Below, piece by piece: positions 37,557-41,513 of a DNA stretch of 41,513 nucleotides. The stretch's first letter is position 1, and each line of letters opens with the position of its first letter. A program made the position numbers and the translations under genes. The notes under the pieces were generated by a model. The model ran no database searches, had not been told where the DNA came from, and was given only the letters and a program-made list of their open reading frames with translations. Source of the DNA: Christensenellaceae bacterium (GTDB lineage: Bacteria; Bacillota; Clostridia; Christensenellales; DTU072). The stretch is taken from the NCBI GenBank assembly GCA_031259965.1, contig JAIRKT010000102.1, positions 1-41,513 on the forward strand. Direction: 5' to 3'.

Positions 37557-38006
37557 CTAGTTGTTTAATATTTCACTTAATTTTGAAATAATATGGGTTA
37601 AATTAGCAGCGTCTCTTAAAATTACTAAAGCGGTGTCATCACCAGCGATTGTACCCATAATTTCAGGAAGATTTAATTTATCGACAATGAGGCATGCGGG
37701 ACTTGCGCTGCCAATTATGGTTTTTATGACAATTAATTGTCCTGATCCTTCTATGGATAAAACAGAGCTTTTAAACAGTGGTTTTAACTTAATAATTTCA
37801 GGATTTTCAGGTTTTTCGTAGTGAGGTTTAGTATAACCATCAGCTGTTGTTTTTTTTATGAGTCCCAAATCCTGTATGTCGCGAGAGACAGTGGCCTGTG
37901 TTACGTCAAATCCCTGATTCTTTAAATGAGCCATGAGTTGTTCTTGACTTAAAATCTCATGTTCATATATTATATTCAAAATAGCGTTATGTCTTTTTTT
38001 TCTCAT
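37557..38006 (-). CDS. argR: Arginine repressor
   Basis: ArgR is a hexameric DNA-binding regulator of arginine metabolism that uses arginine as co-repressor. The 149-residue length is normal. The N-terminal winged helix-turn-helix contains VTQATVSRDIQDLGLIK (35-51), and the C-terminal oligomerisation/arginine domain has the GDDTALVI motif. AAAGGAG precedes the ATG. It starts 9 bases after nadK and is probably co-transcribed with it; argR next to nadK and recN is a standard Bacillota arrangement. Confidence 0.96.
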   Translation of the reverse strand: MRKKRHNAILNIIYEHEILSQEQLMAHLKNQGFDVTQATVSRDIQDLGLIKKTTADGYTKPHYEKPENPEIIKLKPLFKSSVLSIEGSGQLIVIKTIIGSASPACLIVDKLNLPEIMGTIAGDDTALVILRDAANLTHIISKLSEILNN

Positions 38007-38015
38007 TGTACTCCT

Positions 38016-38861
38016 TTAGTGTAGTGTCATATATGAAATTTTTTCTCGCAATTTAGCAAAATAGTCATAACCTTTTAGGCGTATGAATTTTGCAACGATA
38101 TCTGCGTATGAAATTTTAATTATATTACCAGGTTTAAAAGGATAACTTGCATCCCCATCAAGATTTACTCTAGCATCTGAGCTATTCGCTAAAATTTTTA
38201 CAGATATGGTTTTACTGCTTTTAACAATGAGAGGTCTTGAGTGCAAAGTGTGTGGACATATAGGTGTTACAATAATTGCGTCAACGTCAGGCTCGACTAG
38301 AGGCCCACCTGCAGAGAGTGAATATGCTGTAGATCCAGTTGGAGTGGCTATTATTATACCATCAGAATGATAGGCGTCAAGCATTGAGTTGTTAACATAA
38401 ACCTCGCATCTCAAAAGCTTACTTAAAACATCGCGACCTACTACGACTTCGTTTAAGGCATATCCCAAATTCACACCAGCACATTCCGCTTTCAATATAC
38501 TCCTGTTTTCAATAGTATAATTACCATTTAAAATAAGGCGTGTCTTTTCAAGCATGTCAACTTTTTCAGTTTCAGCTAAAAACCCAATGTTTCCAAGATT
38601 AACCGCAAAAATTTTAGTGTTATGCAGGGCGCATACTTTAGCAATTCTAAGAATTGTACCATCTCCACCGAATATTACGACAATATCTGATCTTGAGACC
38701 AATTCATCATTACTCTCGCAGTATTCAAGATTAATACCAGAGTCCTTTAATTCTGAGCAAAGAAGGACTTCGATATTATGTGGCGATATGAGCTCAATTA
38801 ATGTTTTGGTAGCAAGAGAATTAATGTCGCGCTCGTGATTTGTGAATATTCCAATTGTCAT
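38016..38861 (-). CDS. nadK: NAD kinase
   Basis: NadK phosphorylates NAD to NADP. GGDGT (65-69) is the catalytic motif, LNEVVVGRD carries the NE pair, and YHSDGIIIATPTGSTAYSLS (about 165-184) is the NAD-binding signature. I choose the ATG at 38861, giving 281 residues starting MTIGIF, rather than the upstream TTG at 38876, because that TTG overlaps the promoter -10. No Shine-Dalgarno site is present, and the predicted transcription start falls at or within a base or two of the ATG, so the mRNA is probably leaderless. Confidence 0.95.
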   Translation of the reverse strand: MTIGIFTNHERDINSLATKTLIELISPHNIEVLLCSELKDSGINLEYCESNDELVSRSDIVVIFGGDGTILRIAKVCALHNTKIFAVNLGNIGFLAETEKVDMLEKTRLILNGNYTIENRSILKAECAGVNLGYALNEVVVGRDVLSKLLRCEVYVNNSMLDAYHSDGIIIATPTGSTAYSLSAGGPLVEPDVDAIIVTPICPHTLHSRPLIVKSSKTISVKILANSSDARVNLDGDASYPFKPGNIIKISYADIVAKFIRLKGYDYFAKLREKISYMTLH

Positions 38862-38867
38862 GTAAAA

Positions 38868-38896
38868 ATTATACAATATATAAATTAATAATGCAA
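38868..38896 (-). promoter_or_regulatory. Promoter of nadK-argR, placed for a leaderless mRNA
   Basis: On the minus strand TTGCAT (38891-38896), 17 bases and TATAAT (38868-38873). Only six bases separate the -10 from the nadK ATG. Confidence 0.75.
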
Positions 38897-39079
38897 TAAC
38901 TTTTTTAAAATTAAAAAAAAAAACTCATTTTTATGCAAGAAATTCAAATAGTATTAGTGTCTTGATAAAATTATTGTAAATTATCTAGAGCATCACGTAG
39001 CATTTTAGCTAGATAAATTTCAGCATGAAAAGAGGAATAAGAAAATTTCAAAATTTTAAATAAATAATTAGATATATAT

Positions 39080-39108
39080 TTGATTATTTTATATTAATAT
39101 GATATATT
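39080..39108 (+). promoter_or_regulatory. Probable promoter of recN
   Basis: TTGATT (39080-39085), 17 bases and TATATT (39103-39108); one or two mismatches from consensus per box. The leader would be about 65 nt. I did not see a clear LexA box. Confidence 0.55.
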
Positions 39109-39180
39109 AAATACATAGAAATTTGCAATTAATTTTTGATTAATTACTAGTCAAACAGCCTTATTAACTAAAAGGACAAT

Positions 39181-40902
39181 ATGATAACATCATTATATAT
39201 TAAAAATATTGCGCTTATTAAAGAATTGAAACTCAATTTGACAAATGGTCTTAACATTCTATCTGGTGAAACTGGTGCTGGTAAGTCTATAATCATAGAT
39301 AGTCTAAATTTTGTTTTAGGTGACAGGGCCGATAAAAGTTTGATAAGATACGGAGAGAGTTCAGCTAGCGTTCAAGTTGTTTTCTCTGCGGATAATTTAA
39401 CAGATGAGTTTAAATGTATGTTAGATGATTCTGGTATTGAAAGGGATGATTTTTTAATTATTCGTCGCACGATGAATGAGAATGGTAAAAATGAATGCAG
39501 GATTAATGATACAATTGTCACACTATCAGCTCTAAAGCGAATTGTAACTGCGTTAGTTGATGTTCATTCGCAACATGAGCATCAATCACTACTCAGTGAA
39601 ACAAATCATATTAAGATTTTAGATAATTATTCAAAAGAGACAAATGAATTAAAAGATAAACTAAAGTTAAGTTTACAAGCATTTAGAAATGCTGAAAAAG
39701 AGTTGAAAACATATCCTTCAATTGACGAACGAGCTAGACTTATGGATATTCTGAGTTTTCAGATAAACGAAATAAGTGATGCAAAGATTGAAGAAGGAGA
39801 AGAAGAGGAATTAATTCAAGAAAGATCGAGAATAAACAACTCTAAAAGGATCATAGAAGCCCTCTCAACATCAGCTAACAATTTATCTAATGATGATGGA
39901 TATAGTGCACTAGCTGCCATTCATACAGCGATTAAAGAATTGAATTCGATTTCTAAATTTAGAGAAGTATATTCTAATTTAGCGGAGCGTCTTAGCGATG
40001 TCAAAATTGAGTTAGATGATATATCAGCTACAATTAATAGTGAAGCGGAAGATGCCTTAAATGAAGCGCATGATATTGAGGCAGTAGAGAAAAGACTAGA
40101 CGTAATAAGAAGTATTAAAAAGCGATTTGGAAGGACACTAGATGAGATTAATAGTTTCTTAACCAAAACCAGAATTGAGTATGACAGACTTAATTTTGCA
40201 GAAGATAGAATAACTCAACTCGAATCCATCATTAGTGAGGAATCAGCGGAAATAATTAAGATATGTAGTGAACTCCATAAGGCACGTGTGAACTGCGCAA
40301 TTAAATTTGAAAAAGCAATAATGTTAAATTTAGCAGAACTAGGCATGGTTGGTAGTATATTTAGTGTTGATATAAATTATCCTGAAGATGATAGTATTTT
40401 ACTTGCAAAAGTGGATAGTAATGGCGTTGATGATGTAAGGTTTTTGATTAGTCCCAATAAGGGTGAACCACTAAGACCACTTGCAAAAATAGCGAGTGGA
40501 GGTGAAATGAGCAGATTTATGTTAGGTTTAAAAAACATAACAGCTGAATTAGAAGGCATTGACACCCTTGTATTCGACGAAATTGACACAGGAATTAGTG
40601 GGCATATCGCAAAAGTTGTTGCAAATAAATTATATAACATTGCGGCAAAAAGACAAGTATTAGCAGTGACACACCTCGCGCAGCTTGCAGCCATGGCAGA
40701 TACTCATTATCTAATAACTAAAAAGGAAGAAGATAATAAGACATATACATATGTTGACCCATTGACACTAGACCAATCTCTGAAAGAGATTATGCGTTTA
40801 ACAGGAGCGGATATAAATAGTAAAAGTGGATTGGAAAACGCTAAAGAATTAAAGCAAGCATGTGATGAATACAAAAAGAAACTATCAAAGTCTAATACTT
40901 AG
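39181..40902 (+). CDS. recN: DNA repair protein RecN
   Basis: RecN is an SMC-like ATPase acting early in double-strand break repair. The 573-residue length is full size. Walker A is GETGAGKS (29-36), the family stretch VDVHSQHEHQSLL follows, a central coiled coil covers about 150-370 around a hinge, and the C-terminal ATPase half has the ABC signature ASGGEMSRFMLGLK, Walker B TLVFDEIDTGISG and the switch VLAVTHLAQLAAMAD. An AAAGGAC ribosome site precedes the ATG. It is divergent from nadK-argR. Confidence 0.97.
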   Translation: MITSLYIKNIALIKELKLNLTNGLNILSGETGAGKSIIIDSLNFVLGDRADKSLIRYGESSASVQVVFSADNLTDEFKCMLDDSGIERDDFLIIRRTMNENGKNECRINDTIVTLSALKRIVTALVDVHSQHEHQSLLSETNHIKILDNYSKETNELKDKLKLSLQAFRNAEKELKTYPSIDERARLMDILSFQINEISDAKIEEGEEEELIQERSRINNSKRIIEALSTSANNLSNDDGYSALAAIHTAIKELNSISKFREVYSNLAERLSDVKIELDDISATINSEAEDALNEAHDIEAVEKRLDVIRSIKKRFGRTLDEINSFLTKTRIEYDRLNFAEDRITQLESIISEESAEIIKICSELHKARVNCAIKFEKAIMLNLAELGMVGSIFSVDINYPEDDSILLAKVDSNGVDDVRFLISPNKGEPLRPLAKIASGGEMSRFMLGLKNITAELEGIDTLVFDEIDTGISGHIAKVVANKLYNIAAKRQVLAVTHLAQLAAMADTHYLITKKEEDNKTYTYVDPLTLDQSLKEIMRLTGADINSKSGLENAKELKQACDEYKKKLSKSNT

Positions 40903-41513
40903 TTTATTATCTAAAATCGACTATTTTGTTTTAGAAAATATTAGTTTAAGTAAAACTAACTACTCCTCTAATACTAAACAACATAGCACTAGTTATTTAA
41001 TTCTACTAAAGAAAATATTTGATTTTCTCATATGGTAATAATTATTAGCAATAAAGCCTACTATCTGTCATAACAACCTATCTAGCCTTTGTAATTTGAG
41101 TCTTTATTAATGTTGTAAGTTTTTAAAAGTCTACAACGAACACACTCCCTTTTTAGTTAAACTAATGTTCACTTACAATTTTGTTTTTTAGTTTGAGTTT
41201 AAAATATTTAATATGTACAATCAAATAAATTAATAATAATTTTTTATAATGAGCATAGTGTTTTAGAAGTAATAAATTATTTTCTCTCAAATCTCATTGA
41301 AATTTTAGACTTTAATATTCTCATTAATGCTTATTGACAGGGGACAAACTACTAGAGGATTAAAGGGACAATGGTTATACACTAACAACCATTATCACAG
41401 ATTATCATAGTCAAATTACCTACTAATTAATTAGTGTTACTAGCTATAAATTTAATAGGTTTGTCGCCTATCCATGAATACTTTTCAGCCTTGTTAACAA
41501 TTTTTGATAACAC
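40903..41513. other. Gene-free right end
   Basis: No coding frame was seen. Small inverted repeats exist (TTAGTTT/AAACTAA about 40944-40962 and AATGGTT/AACCATT about 41370-41394), but none has a terminator-like T-run. Confidence 0.5.

Noticed and set aside
38862-38876. TTG start for nadK at 38876.
   Set aside because: The TTG lies within the promoter and would precede any transcript; the ATG at 38861 gives the standard N-terminus.

Overview
The window is AT-rich, reads with the standard bacterial code, uses AGGAGG-type ribosome sites and consensus TTGACA-17-TATAAT promoters, and carries gene orders typical of low-GC Gram-positive bacteria (greA-lysS, tmk-holB-ricT, nadK-argR beside recN). 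I read it as a chromosomal segment of a Clostridia-like member of the Bacillota. I cannot name the genus.

Left end (1-1840): the tail of a large helicase-type restriction-modification protein and a more GC-rich GIY-YIG/DUF4357 nuclease gene. This looks like a piece of a defence island. A poorly coding stretch follows (1838-2740).

Accessory array (2741-14416, minus strand): five diverged paralogues of 575-589 residues plus one unrelated 238-residue orphan, separated by AT-rich spacers. The paralogues look like no annotated family at first sight. By eye they follow the layout of the ribosome-associated chaperone trigger factor: an N-terminal domain with GFRxGxxP in the family position (clear in one copy, decayed in the others), a middle region ending in a PPIase-like segment, a helical-arm segment with the LPxxxxxxxK...FxSxEEF pattern, and a conserved NLNQNITxxQLIIE motif. 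A C-terminal extension of about 140 residues is added. At least three of these genes and the orphan have their own near-perfect sigma-A promoter. Two have leaders of about 240-285 nt.

Housekeeping (14968-23579, plus strand): cysK with its own promoter and a palindromic site, a gene-free gap, then one tight operon greA-lysS-(Orn/Lys/Arg decarboxylase)-tmk-holB-ricT-chbG. It serves transcription, tRNA charging, nucleotide supply, clamp loading and the Ric complex.

Surface module (23655-37351): a 666-residue acidic protein that I read as an IS1634-like DDE transposase with an apparently altered catalytic glutamate and no visible inverted repeats, possibly domesticated. After a strong terminator comes a consensus promoter, a branched RNA element, a cyclic-di-GMP-I riboswitch with an intrinsic terminator, and a 3,679-residue secreted leucine-rich-repeat protein. 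A cell-surface adhesin controlled by the biofilm/motility second messenger is the simplest reading.

Right end (37557-40902): nadK-argR on the minus strand, with nadK probably leaderless, and recN on the plus strand. The last 600 bases show no gene.
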